NCBI GenBank assembly: GCA_963701445.1
Contig: CAVPAM010000001.1
Location: 1-64,000 of the forward strand
Source: CAKZLS01 sp963701445
GTDB lineage: Bacteria; Pseudomonadota; Alphaproteobacteria; Rhodospirillales; Defluviicoccaceae
DNA length: 64,000 nt
Direction of reading: 5' to 3'
In this document: piece after piece, positions 55,503 through 62,910 of the stretch
Layout of the letters: every line of letters begins with the position of its first letter
How positions within the stretch are numbered: position 1 is the first letter of the stretch
Notes under the pieces: model-generated
What the model was told of the DNA's origin: nothing
The model's database searches: none
Seen by the model: only the letters and a program-made list of their open reading frames with translations
Made by a program: the position numbers and the translations under genes

Positions 55503-55936
55503 CGACGAAAAGCAGTACCTATCCGCTCCGGCTTCCCCGGTCGTTGAAAGCGGCGGTGGAGAAGCTGAGCAAGCGGGACGGCACGAGCCTCAATCAGTTC
55601 GTCGTGGTGGCGGTCGCCGAGAAGGTGTCGGCGATGACCACGGCGGAGTATTTCGCCGAACGCAAGGCCCGCGCCGACATGGACGCGTTCGACCGCATCC
55701 TGTCCCGCAAGGACGGAAACCCGCCGCTCCCCGGCGATGAATGGAATTCGCAGCAATTCGTAGGGCGGGCTGGCGGAAGCGTAACCCGCCGAACGTGTTC
55801 ACATCTCCGGTCAGGCAACCTACATATGGGGCGTTTCCCCGCTCGCCCATCGCAACTCGACTGGCCAACGTTCGCGGGGTCCTCGACCAACGCCTTCGGC
55901 GAAATACGCCATGCTCTTCCGCCCCACGCGAGCTAA
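55499..55936 (+). CDS. ribbon-helix-helix antitoxin with read-through tail
   Basis: 145-residue frame. Residues 1-85 (MTTKSSTYPLRLPRSLKAAV...GDEWNS) match the orphan protein at 51813. There the gene ends in CGGTAA; here the corresponding bases are CAGCAA, so the stop is lost and the frame reads through the hairpin repeat for ~60 more residues (QQFVGRAGGSVTRRTCSHLR...). The extension is repeat-derived and probably not functional. Confidence 0.82.
   Translation: MTTKSSTYPLRLPRSLKAAVEKLSKRDGTSLNQFVVVAVAEKVSAMTTAEYFAERKARADMDAFDRILSRKDGNPPLPGDEWNSQQFVGRAGGSVTRRTCSHLRSGNLHMGRFPARPSQLDWPTFAGSSTNAFGEIRHALPPHAS
55732..55874. repeat. 143-bp direct repeat, left copy
   Basis: Begins in the last codons of the RHH gene (CGGCGATGAATGGAATTCGC), contains the hairpin GTAGGGCGGGCTGGCGGAAG CGTAACCCGCC and continues to CGCAACTCGACTGGCCAACG. 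The right copy is at 56293-56434; together they bracket one small gene. Confidence 0.8.
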
Positions 55937-55940
55937 AGAA

Positions 55941-56252
55941 ATGGGAAAAAAACTTCCACCACCTGGAACCGAACTTTACCGGAGAACGGATGAAGTTCTG
56001 CATTACATATGGGACCCGATAGGTGTATCGAGGGTCCCAGAAGCTCGCGATGAATATCATTCATATTTACCGCAAGTTTTCGACCTTCTCGTTTCTTCAA
56101 GAGATGGGAACGAAATTTCGGAATATTTGATCTCTATAGAGCGAGATATGATGGGATTATCAATAAACGATAGAAAAAAAGCGCATGCATTAGAAGTTGC
56201 GAATATTTTGCTAAACTATCGCCAATCCATAAAAGAAAAAGCCGAACAATAG
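55941..56252 (+). CDS. small conserved hypothetical protein
   Basis: 103-residue acidic protein MGKKLPPPGTELYRRTDEVL then HYIWDPIGVSRVPEARDEYH, SYLPQVFDLLVSS. The WDPIGVxxxPEARDEYxSY block recurs in many small bacterial proteins of unknown role, often near toxin/immunity loci. AT-rich compared with its flanks. An upstream ATG at 55911 is possible. The gene lies precisely between two 143-bp direct repeats. Confidence 0.72.
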   Translation: MGKKLPPPGTELYRRTDEVLHYIWDPIGVSRVPEARDEYHSYLPQVFDLLVSSRDGNEISEYLISIERDMMGLSINDRKKAHALEVANILLNYRQSIKEKAEQ

Positions 56253-56292
56253 TTTTGAGGTGGGTTTTCGGGTAACGTCCCCTTTTTTGGTT

Positions 56293-56434
56293 CGGCGATG
56301 AATGGAATTCGCGGTAATTCGTAGGGCGGGTTAGCGGAAGCGTAACCCGCCGAATGAGTTCACATCCCCGTTGAGCCAACCTTCATATGGCGCGCTTCCG
56401 CGCTCGACCATCGCAACTCCACTCGCCAACGTTC
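56293..56434. repeat. 143-bp direct repeat, right copy
   Basis: Contains CGGCGATGAATGGAATTCGC, the 3' end of an RHH antitoxin gene without the gene body, the hairpin GTAGGGCGGGTTAGCGGAAG CGTAACCCGCC and the tail CATCGCAACTCCACTCGCCA. Similar throughout to 55732-55874. Confidence 0.8.
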
Positions 56435-56443
56435 AGCGCCAAA

Positions 56444-56794
56444 TCACGCGTGTGCGGCACCGACGACGCGAATGTGTCCGCGGGCGCGGTTGCGAGGCTT
56501 CGCCTTGACCGTGATCTCCACGTCCTGGCCGAGCGCGGTAAGCAGGCGCATCAGACGCTCGCTGGAGAAATTGGCGAGCCGTCCGTTGAGAAGCGCCGAG
56601 ACCTTGGGCTGGTCGATGCCCATGAGCGCGGCGGCGGCCACCTGGGTCAGGCGGCGGCGCTTGACGATCCGCCGGATATGGCTCGCGAGTTGCGCCTTTG
56701 TCAGCTCTTCCTCGGGCTCGGCCAGGCCCAGATCGGCGAACACGTTGCCGCTGCCCGGCGTCACCGGGATTTCGTCGTCCTGCTTCTCGACCAT
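56444..56794 (-). CDS. HTH antitoxin of HigA (XRE) type
   Basis: 116-residue antitoxin. An acidic N-terminus (MVEKQDDEIPVTPGSGNVFA DLG) precedes the helix-turn-helix QLASHIRRIVKRRRLTQVAA and ALMGIDQPKVSALLNGRLAN F. This is the COG5606/HigA-like antitoxin. Its start overlaps the toxin gene by 34 bases, toxin first. Confidence 0.86.
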   Translation of the reverse strand: MVEKQDDEIPVTPGSGNVFADLGLAEPEEELTKAQLASHIRRIVKRRRLTQVAAAALMGIDQPKVSALLNGRLANFSSERLMRLLTALGQDVEITVKAKPRNRARGHIRVVGAAHA

Positions 56795-57153
56795 CGCTCG
56801 TAATCCTCCTTGGCGCGCTTGAGCCTCTGTTCGATCAGATCCAACTCGGCCTTCGGCGTGGCGATGCCGCGCCTCGATTTCTTCTGGAACGCGTGCAGCA
56901 CGTACACGGCCCCGGCAAAGCGCACGGTGTAGACGGCCCGGTAGGTGTCGCCGTCGAAGTCGTCCACGATTTCCAGAACGCCAGCTCCGCCGAAGCCCTT
57001 CATCGGCTTGACGTAGGGTGCCTTGCGGCCAATCTGCGCATCCCACAAGGCACCGCCGACGCGCCGCCGGACATCCTCCGGAAACTCTCTCAAGTCCTCC
57101 TTGCTGCCGCCGACCCAGCGCACCGGCTTCGGCTGCTCCTCGCGGGGCGTCAT
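56761..57153 (-). CDS. HigB/Gp49-like toxin
   Basis: 130-residue RelE-superfamily toxin of the phage Gp49/HigB type. KPVRWVGGSKEDLREFPEDV, PMKGFGGAGVLEIVDDFDGD, YRAVYTVRFAGAVYVLHAFQ KKSRRGIATP: the xxxVxVLHxFxKKSxxG motif is diagnostic. ATG 57153 gives the standard length; the longer in-frame start at 57219 is less likely. Pairs with the antitoxin downstream. Confidence 0.88.
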   Translation of the reverse strand: MTPREEQPKPVRWVGGSKEDLREFPEDVRRRVGGALWDAQIGRKAPYVKPMKGFGGAGVLEIVDDFDGDTYRAVYTVRFAGAVYVLHAFQKKSRRGIATPKAELDLIEQRLKRAKEDYERWSRSRTTKSR

Positions 57154-57235
57154 TGCCACCTGCCTGGGCCTCTTTCCAATATATGCCTGTTCCAGCATAG
57201 CTTCAACAGCGGCTACCACTCAAGGGTTCAGGTCA

Positions 57236-57993
57236 GGTTCCGGAGACATGTTACCGATCTCGCGGCTGCTTTCGGCCCTTGCGTGGCTTGGGGCCGGGTT
57301 TGCGGGGGCGGAGGGTGCGTCCCAGGCTGGCTTCCAGTCGGTCGACGAAGGCGTCGTCGCCGAGGGGGCGGCCGGTGCGCTGGTGGCGGCGGAGCAGGTC
57401 GAACTCGTCGTCGTCGACGGGCAGCGAGAGGAACGCGCGCCAGTCGCCGACCAGTCCGAGCAGCGGCGCCGCCGTCGCCAGGTCATCGTCGCCGCCGGCG
57501 AGATGGGCGCGGGCGCTGCTCCATGGCCAGCCCTCGGGGGTATCGGCCAAGCGGGCGCGCACCGGGTTGAGTTCGATGTAGCGGGCGGCGGCGAGCAGGT
57601 GATCGCCGTCGAGCGGAAACGAGGCGAAGCGGCCCTGCCACAGAAAGCCGCGCCAGCCCTCGCGGAAGTTGACATGGCGGGCGTAGCGGCGATGGGCCTC
57701 GCCGATGCCGCGGCGCAGGCCCTCGGCGGTCTCCGGCGTGGCGATGAGATGGACATGGTTGGGCATCAGGCAATAGGCCCAGATCTCGACGCCCGAGCGC
57801 GCGCACCATTCCGCCATCAGCGTCCGGTAGAGGCGGTAGTCGTCGTCGGTGAAGAACGTCCGTTGCCGCCGATTGCCCCGCTGGGTGACGTGGTGGGGGA
57901 CGCCGGGAGCGACAATGCGTGCGAGCCGTGCCATGGGCGTGCAATTACAGGTCTACCGGGCGGATGTCAATTAAGTAACATGTCCCCGGAACC
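57236..57993 (-). mobile_element. complete RAYT element with 19-bp inverted ends
   Basis: Left end GGTTCCGGAGACATGTTAC (57236-57254) and right end GTAACATGTCCCCGGAACC (57975-57993) are inverted repeats with one mismatch in 19. Between them is one intact REP-associated tyrosine transposase gene. Copies A-E in this island all keep the left terminus and lose the 5' part of the gene and the right terminus, so this appears to be the only complete unit here. Confidence 0.8.
57251..57934 (-). CDS. REP-associated tyrosine transposase (RAYT)
   Basis: 227-residue Y1 HUH transposase of the IS200/IS605-related TnpA-REP family. MARLARIVAPGVPHHVTQRG, then the HUH motif PNHVHLIATP, FLWQGRFASFPLD and the catalytic-Tyr block RYIELNPVRARLADTPEGWP WSS. 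The C-terminal tail is basic (RPRKPGPKPRKGRKQPRDR). RAYTs are thought to spread REP hairpins; several hairpin families lie nearby. The 3' end of this gene is the sequence reproduced in the solo copies. Confidence 0.94.
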   Translation of the reverse strand: MARLARIVAPGVPHHVTQRGNRRQRTFFTDDDYRLYRTLMAEWCARSGVEIWAYCLMPNHVHLIATPETAEGLRRGIGEAHRRYARHVNFREGWRGFLWQGRFASFPLDGDHLLAAARYIELNPVRARLADTPEGWPWSSARAHLAGGDDDLATAAPLLGLVGDWRAFLSLPVDDDEFDLLRRHQRTGRPLGDDAFVDRLEASLGRTLRPRKPGPKPRKGRKQPRDR

Positions 57994-58269
57994 CCGCGAC
58001 ACGACCATCAAGGAATTATATGATTTTAAACGGAATTTGACCCCATTACGTTTACAGCTCGCCCATGACCGCAGGCGAAGCCCAATGGCGCGATCAAATG
58101 ATCATAACTCCGGCGAATTCGGCTCAACTTCTTTACGTTAGATGGAGATAGTGTATGTTTTAAAAGCGCAAATCATAAATTTGAAGCCTGCGAAACCATT
58201 TGCCTGAAAACGAGGCTTTGCCCTCACCCGCTAAACGTTTCCGTGGGGAACCAGCGTAGCTATCCGGAA
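57994..58269. other. AT-richer stretch between RAYT element and retron
   Basis: No gene is supported. Composition becomes AT-rich at ~58015. A 28-codon frame at 58065-58151 (MTAGEAQWRDQMIITPANSA) has no ribosome site. Probably the promoter region of the retron operon; I cannot place hexamers with confidence. Confidence 0.4.
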
Positions 58270-59153
58270 ATGAAACAACCGACTACCCCGCAGGCTAAGC
58301 TCGAAAAGCGCGCGTACCAACGCATCTCGCCTTATGCGCCGTCAGTCGTGGCTCGCTTCCCCCGACCGCGAGACACCACTTCTTGAGCTGATCGGGTCCT
58401 GCGAGACTTTTCTGAAGAGCAAAATCTTGTGACAACCCTGCTAGATCGCTTTGTCTTCCTAGACGGGGAAAAGCTTCGCGAACATCTGCGAAAAATGGTG
58501 GAAATAATCAGTTCCGATTGGAAATTGGTCAAACCACAAACCCAGATCGTCGCGACAACCTACGACGACGATCCTGACAGCGCACAGATGATTTTAGAGA
58601 TGCTTAAACCGCATTTGAGCGCTGCCGGCTGGGGGGATGTTTTGAAAGTGAACAAAGTTGGACGTGCTCTTAAAAATATTAGTGATAAACCCAACGTTGT
58701 ACTTATCGACGAATTTATAGGCACTGGTCAAACTATCAAAAACAGAGTTGAATATCTCCAAAAATCGCTTCGAGAGGCGCGCTATCAAGGTGTAAATGCG
58801 AGTTTTTTTGTTTGCTCATTAGCTTGTATGGAAGATGCAAAAAATATTATAGAGGAGTGCGGAGCGCAGCTCCGTTCAACTATTTGGTTGCAGAAGGGGA
58901 TAACGTCTAATTATACTGGAATATCGACTGAAAGACTCCATTAAAAGAATGCAGAGGCTGGAGTCCTTACTTAAGCAAGATTTAAATAATCAGGAGTTTC
59001 CAACCTTTGGTTTTTGGCATGGCGGAAGCCCTGTACGTAATGGACATGGGAAACATACCTAATTCTGTTTTTCCTATATTTTGGTGGGGCTATTTCGCTG
59101 ATGGATCAGCCAGAAGTCCGATGTTCCATAGGCAGGATGCAAAATATCAATGA
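58270..59153 (+). CDS. retron effector: phosphoribosyltransferase-like protein (frameshifted)
   Basis: First gene of the retron. Clear domain in 58429-58944: TLLDRFVFLDGEKLREHLRK, then NVVLIDEFIGTGQTI (58690-58737), which fits the PRPP-binding loop of phosphoribosyltransferases (four hydrophobics, two acids, TGxT). Upstream, 58270-58428 encodes YQRISPYAPSVVARFPRPRD but has a TGA at 58384. Downstream the protein continues, after shifts near 58930 and 59010 (a T5 run), as LKDSIKRMQRLESLLKQDLN and FGFGMAEALYVMDMGNIPNS, ending ...DAKYQ with TGA overlapping the next ATG. The ATGA overlap after correction argues that the full-length protein is real. Expected to be the toxic effector held in check by RT-msDNA. 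Confidence 0.78.
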
Positions 59154-59512
59154 GAAAAATCAGGCCCCTTGAGCTCCGCGTATTTCGTGCACTCTTGTTC
59201 GCTGAAGAGGGTCTCGACGTTTTTTCTTTTTTTCGGCGCTTTAGGATCACGCCGAGCCAGTTGCATCGTGCTACCGAGCATCTCCTTGAACAATGTTTGG
59301 TGTTGTATCGCGATGATCGCTTGTTCATGTCCGACGACGGCCGCGAGTGGGCACACGTAAATCGGCGTTTACTGAAATATGAAGGGCAGACGACCTTGGC
59401 GAGATGTACCGGAAGATTTTCAGCGCCACGGCTGCCGGTCAATAAGCCGTTTACCCCAAAGATCACGCGGGTGCACAGAGAAATCCGCGAACTGATGTTG
59501 CATTCTGACTAG
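59150..59512 (+). CDS. retron-associated winged-helix protein
   Basis: 120-residue basic protein. RKIRPLELRVFRALLFAEEG, FFRRFRITPSQLHRATEHLL, then RDDRLFMSDDGREWA forms a winged-helix DNA-binding pattern (helix, helix, recognition helix, wing). Such a protein accompanies the phosphoribosyltransferase-like effector in one described class of retrons and is thought to join the RT-msDNA-effector complex. ATG overlaps the preceding TGA; the retron RNA begins 25 bases after its stop. Confidence 0.8.
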   Translation: MRKIRPLELRVFRALLFAEEGLDVFSFFRRFRITPSQLHRATEHLLEQCLVLYRDDRLFMSDDGREWAHVNRRLLKYEGQTTLARCTGRFSAPRLPVNKPFTPKITRVHREIRELMLHSD

Positions 59513-59537
59513 CGCATAAAGATAATGGAGGAACGGA

Positions 59538-59760
59538 CCCGAGGTATGGTGATGGCTAGCACAAGGAAGTGTAGTCGCTTCTGAGGTTCAGGCTATCGAT
59601 AGCCTATCGAATGGGTGAACTGCTCGATTCGACCAGTACCCCCATTCGATGCGACACGACAGACAGTAGTCGTCTGTCGAGATCGCATAGCCTAAAGCCA
59701 GAGGCTTTAGGCTATAGCGTGCTTCGCACGATCGAGACAGGTAGCCACCGCCGCCTCGGG
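59538..59760 (+). ncRNA. retron msr-msd non-coding RNA
   Basis: Arm a1 (59538-59558, CCCGAGG...TGGCTA) pairs with arm a2 (59742-59760, TAGCCA...CCTCGGG). Directly after a1 is TAGC, giving G59559 as the expected branching guanosine. Between the arms is a series of hairpins: GAAGTG/CGCTTC (59566-59581), GGCTATCGATAGCC (59591-59604), TCGAATGGG/CCCATTCGA (59607-59649), CGACAGAC/GTCTGTCG (59657-59679), a perfect 12-bp stem TAGCCTAAAGCC/GGCTTTAGGCTA (59688-59714) and CGTGC/GCACG (59718-59730). The order wHTH-msr-msd-RT with the RT start 13 bases after a2 is the retron layout. The msr/msd boundary is not certain. Confidence 0.85.
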
Positions 59761-59772
59761 TTCAGGCACTGA

Positions 59773-60831
59773 GTGACAAAAAAAATTACAATCGTCAGGG
59801 ATTGGCAACGGCATTTCCAAGACATCGGAGTGCCTTTTGAAGGATATCAATGTTACCTTCAATATGTTGATCGAATGGCGGCAAAGAAGCTGCCACCCAT
59901 CATCGACTTCTCACATTTGGCAGCCCTTCTAGCACGGACGGAGCATTACCTAGCTTCTGCTGTAAATGCGACCTCATCACATTATCGGGTCTACTGGCTT
60001 CCGAAACGGCGGGGCGGTAAGCGTGAGATATCAGCTCCTTACCCTGCGTTGCTCGAATGCCAACGGTGGATTTACGAAAACATCCTGAAAAGTATTCCAA
60101 TTCATGACGCTGCCCACGGTTTTGTTCCGCACAAATCTATCATTTCGAATGCGCAAGAGCACTTGGATAAAGCTGTTCTTTTGAAAATGGATTTTGCAAA
60201 TTTTTTTCCCTCTATAGGAATAGAAAGAATTATCGGCTTGTTTCATAGTCTAGGGTATCCGCCAAATGTTTCATTTTATCGTGTCGCGACTTTGTTGCCT
60301 TAACGATCGAATGCCTCAGGGAGCGGCAACCAGTCCAGCTTTGAGCAACATTATTGCTTATAAGTTCGACGTTCGGATTTCAGCGCTGTCACAGCGTCTT
60401 GGATTAACATACACGCGTTACGCGGACGACCTGACGTTTTCTGGAGAAAGGGTTTCTCATTCCTTCCCTGCAATTGTAGCGAACATAGCGGCCGAAGAAG
60501 GCTTTCGTACCCGCAGAGAAAAGACTCATTATTGCCAATCTACTGGTAAAAAAATTGTGACAGGTTTGAGTGTTTCTGGAGAAAATGTCCGATTGCCCAG
60601 ACAATATAGACGTTCTATTCGCCAAACGATTCACTACATTGAAAAGTATGGGTACATTTCCCACGTAAAAAAAGAAAAAATCTTTGATCCATCCTATCTT
60701 CAGATTCTCTTTTTGGGAAACTGATCTTTTGGAAGCACGTCTTCATCCCGGTAGGATCAAAGGTCGATGAGTTATTGGAAAGGCTCAAACGGGTTGCCAC
60801 GCTAATCGGACAACCCGGCTCAGGAACTTAG
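59773..60831 (+). CDS. retron reverse transcriptase (frameshifted)
   Basis: About 350-residue retron-clade RT. RT motifs in order: YWLPKRRGGKREISAPYPAL, HGFVPHKSIISNAQEHL, LLKMDFANFFPSIG (motif A Asp), MPQGAATSPALSNIIAYKFD (motif B), YTRYADDLTFSG (YADD), and KIVTGLSVSGENVRLPRQYR, the VTG block specific to retron RTs. The frame shifts near 60280 (SFY / LSRLCCLNDRMPQG) and near 60710 (T5GGG run), after which FGKLIFWKHVFIPVGSKVDE then LLERLKRVATLIGQ leads to TAG. Start is GTG 59773. It would prime from G59559 and copy the msd. Confidence 0.9.
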
Positions 60832-60924
60832 TGGGATAAAGGGGACGCAACCCTCTCCCCAGCGCCCCCACAGCCCGACAACGTCTACAAAAACACAATG
60901 CCCCCGCCATTCGCCGGCCGCAAA

Positions 60925-62464
60925 CTACCGCGCGGCGTGCTGGACGGCCGTGACCAGATCCCGGGCGAAGTGCTTTGCCTGGGCCTCCAGGGGCATGGTC
61001 GGATAGGCCGCCGCCGGCCGTTGGTCGGGCGGCATGAAGACATTTGCGCAGGACAGGCTGGCTTGAAGCCGGTATGGGCTCGTGCCGTCCAATCCGCCTC
61101 CCAGGGCGCGGGCGATCAGATTGAACTGGAACGCGTGATAGACCTCCTCGAACAGGATCTCCAGTTGCTCCCAGACGCTGTTTCGCCGGCTGTAGAAGTC
61201 GTCATAAATCAAGATGGCGTATTGGGTGGCGGCGGCGTTCGTCGGACGTGGCCGCCCGATGGCCCATAATCCGAGGGGCGTCCAGTCCTTCCGGTCGATC
61301 CCGTCGATCACCGACGTCACGAACTCGCAGCCGGAACAAACGCGCGTGCCCGTCCGGTTCACCTCGATGCGCGACAGCCGGTTGGACGACAGCTCGGGGA
61401 TGGCCGCCAGACCGTCCCAGACGATCCCGACGATGTCCTCCGCGGGCAGGACCTGTCCGCTCTTGATGCGGCCGGCCAGGTCCAGGACCGCGGGCCGCAA
61501 GCGCCGTTGGTCGGTCGCGGCCGCGGCGGGGTCGATGGCGGTGGTCGGCGCGAAGTCGGCGAACAGTCCATAAACCTCCGTCACCACGTCCGGCGGCACG
61601 GCCGGCTGCAGGGTCACCGCCACGGGCAGGAGGGCCCGGTTCATCAATTCGTCGATCTCGGCGGGTGTCAGCGAGGCCGCTTGCCCGGCCGCTCGAATGC
61701 GATGCATCTCCTGGACCGCCGCGCCCTGGTCCACCAGCATCCGTGCGCAGGCGGCGGAATTCGGACTGGTCCGGCACTCGGCGGTATCGCGGATGTTCGG
61801 CTGGCAGAAATGCCCCGGCCCCGGGGCCACGGGTTGGGGGTGCGCCGCTGTTTTCACGGCGACGATGACCGGACCGCCCGCCGTTGGAAACGTGGCAGGG
61901 AGGATCGCAATGGCCGACCTGCGTGTCGCGCAGCATCACTTCGCGATTACGATTAAGATCGACGTCGTAGACGGTCACACTGCCGCCGAACTGCGAGAAT
62001 TCCGCGTCGCAGGTCCGGCTGTCCTTGCAGACCGGACCGCAGACCTCGCCCACTTGTCCTCCCGGCTGAACGGCCTTCAGGCAGATCTGAGGATCGGGGA
62101 GAAGGGACCGCGTGTTGCCCACCAACAATCCGCCGATCGCGTCGTCCCAGAACGCGCCCGTCGGTTTCTTCTCGGGCGCGGTGACCTCGACGCGGTACAG
62201 CATCCGTATCTGGGTCTGGCCGCCGGTGGCCGGCGCCCCGGGAGACGGAGGCGGGGAAGGAGCCGGAGACGGCGGCGCGTTTCCGGGTTGGCTCGCTCCC
62301 CCCGGGAGGCCTTGAGCGGCTTTTCGCGCGGCATCCTGCAAGAGCGTTTCGAGCGGTGAAACAGCACCGGCCTGGTTCGGGCACGTGACGACCCAAGCGC
62401 CCAGCACCGCCGCCACGCCAACGACCAACCCGCATAAACGCCGCGACCACGGCAACCGGGCCAT
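60925..62464 (-). CDS. exported protein of unknown function (frameshifted)
   Basis: About 510 residues when one shift near 61865 is ignored. Signal peptide MARLPWSRRLCGLVVGVAAV LGAWVVTCPNQAGA, a Pro-rich linker (residues ~55-80), then MLYRVEVTAPEKKPTGAFWD DAIGG, a Cys-containing segment (EVCGPVCKDSRTCDAEF), and a helical C-terminal domain. Near the end EEVYHAFQFNLIA resembles the second half of a zincin helix but lacks the first His of HExxH. CSGCEF and the many Cys suggest an oxidised periplasmic or secreted protein. I do not recognise the family. Confidence 0.6.
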
Positions 62465-62910
62465 GAATGTCTCCCCGCTCATTCGGTGTCCCTCGCTTGC
62501 CGATACACTATGCCGGGGTCTGGCGTCCGGTCCAGTGGTCCGCGTCCCCGGGGCCGATATCCGGTGTGCGCGGGAACCGAAAACCGCGTTTCGCGGCGCC
62601 TATTTCGCGATTTTGCCCCCCGATTCGATGAAAAATAGCGCCAAAAAAAGCCGAGCGTTCCGGTATCGCATCGGTATGTTTGTTTTATATCAAGGGCTTA
62701 GTCATTCCGGCGCGGCAACGGGATTTGAGAATATTCATATATTTCAACAGGTTGCGGGGCAATTCTACTGTGCATGGGGTTGTTTTGCACTTTTTCGTTT
62801 TACCCCCCCCCCCCGGCCGCGCGGCCGCGCGCGCCGCGACGCGCGGGCGGTTGCCGGTTTCGGGGACATCGATGGGTTCGGAGTCGGTCCGCCAATGCGG
62901 AGTCGGGCCG
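62465..62910. other. non-coding stretch with dispersed repeat and poly-C
   Basis: No gene is supported. The 27-bp repeat shared with 9089-9115 lies at 62763-62789, followed by a run of 12 or so C at ~62803. The segment 62640-62760 is AT-richer. Confidence 0.6.
62763..62789 (+). repeat. 27-bp dispersed repeat next to poly-C
   Basis: TTCTACTGTGCATGGGGTTG then TTTTGCA, identical to the minus strand of 9089-9115. A poly-C tract follows after CTTTTTCGTTTTA. Confidence 0.8.

Noticed and set aside
59773..60831. Group II intron or DRT-type reverse transcriptase
   Set aside because: No maturase/HNH domain or intron RNA ends; the RT has the retron VTG block and a paired a1/a2 RNA directly upstream.
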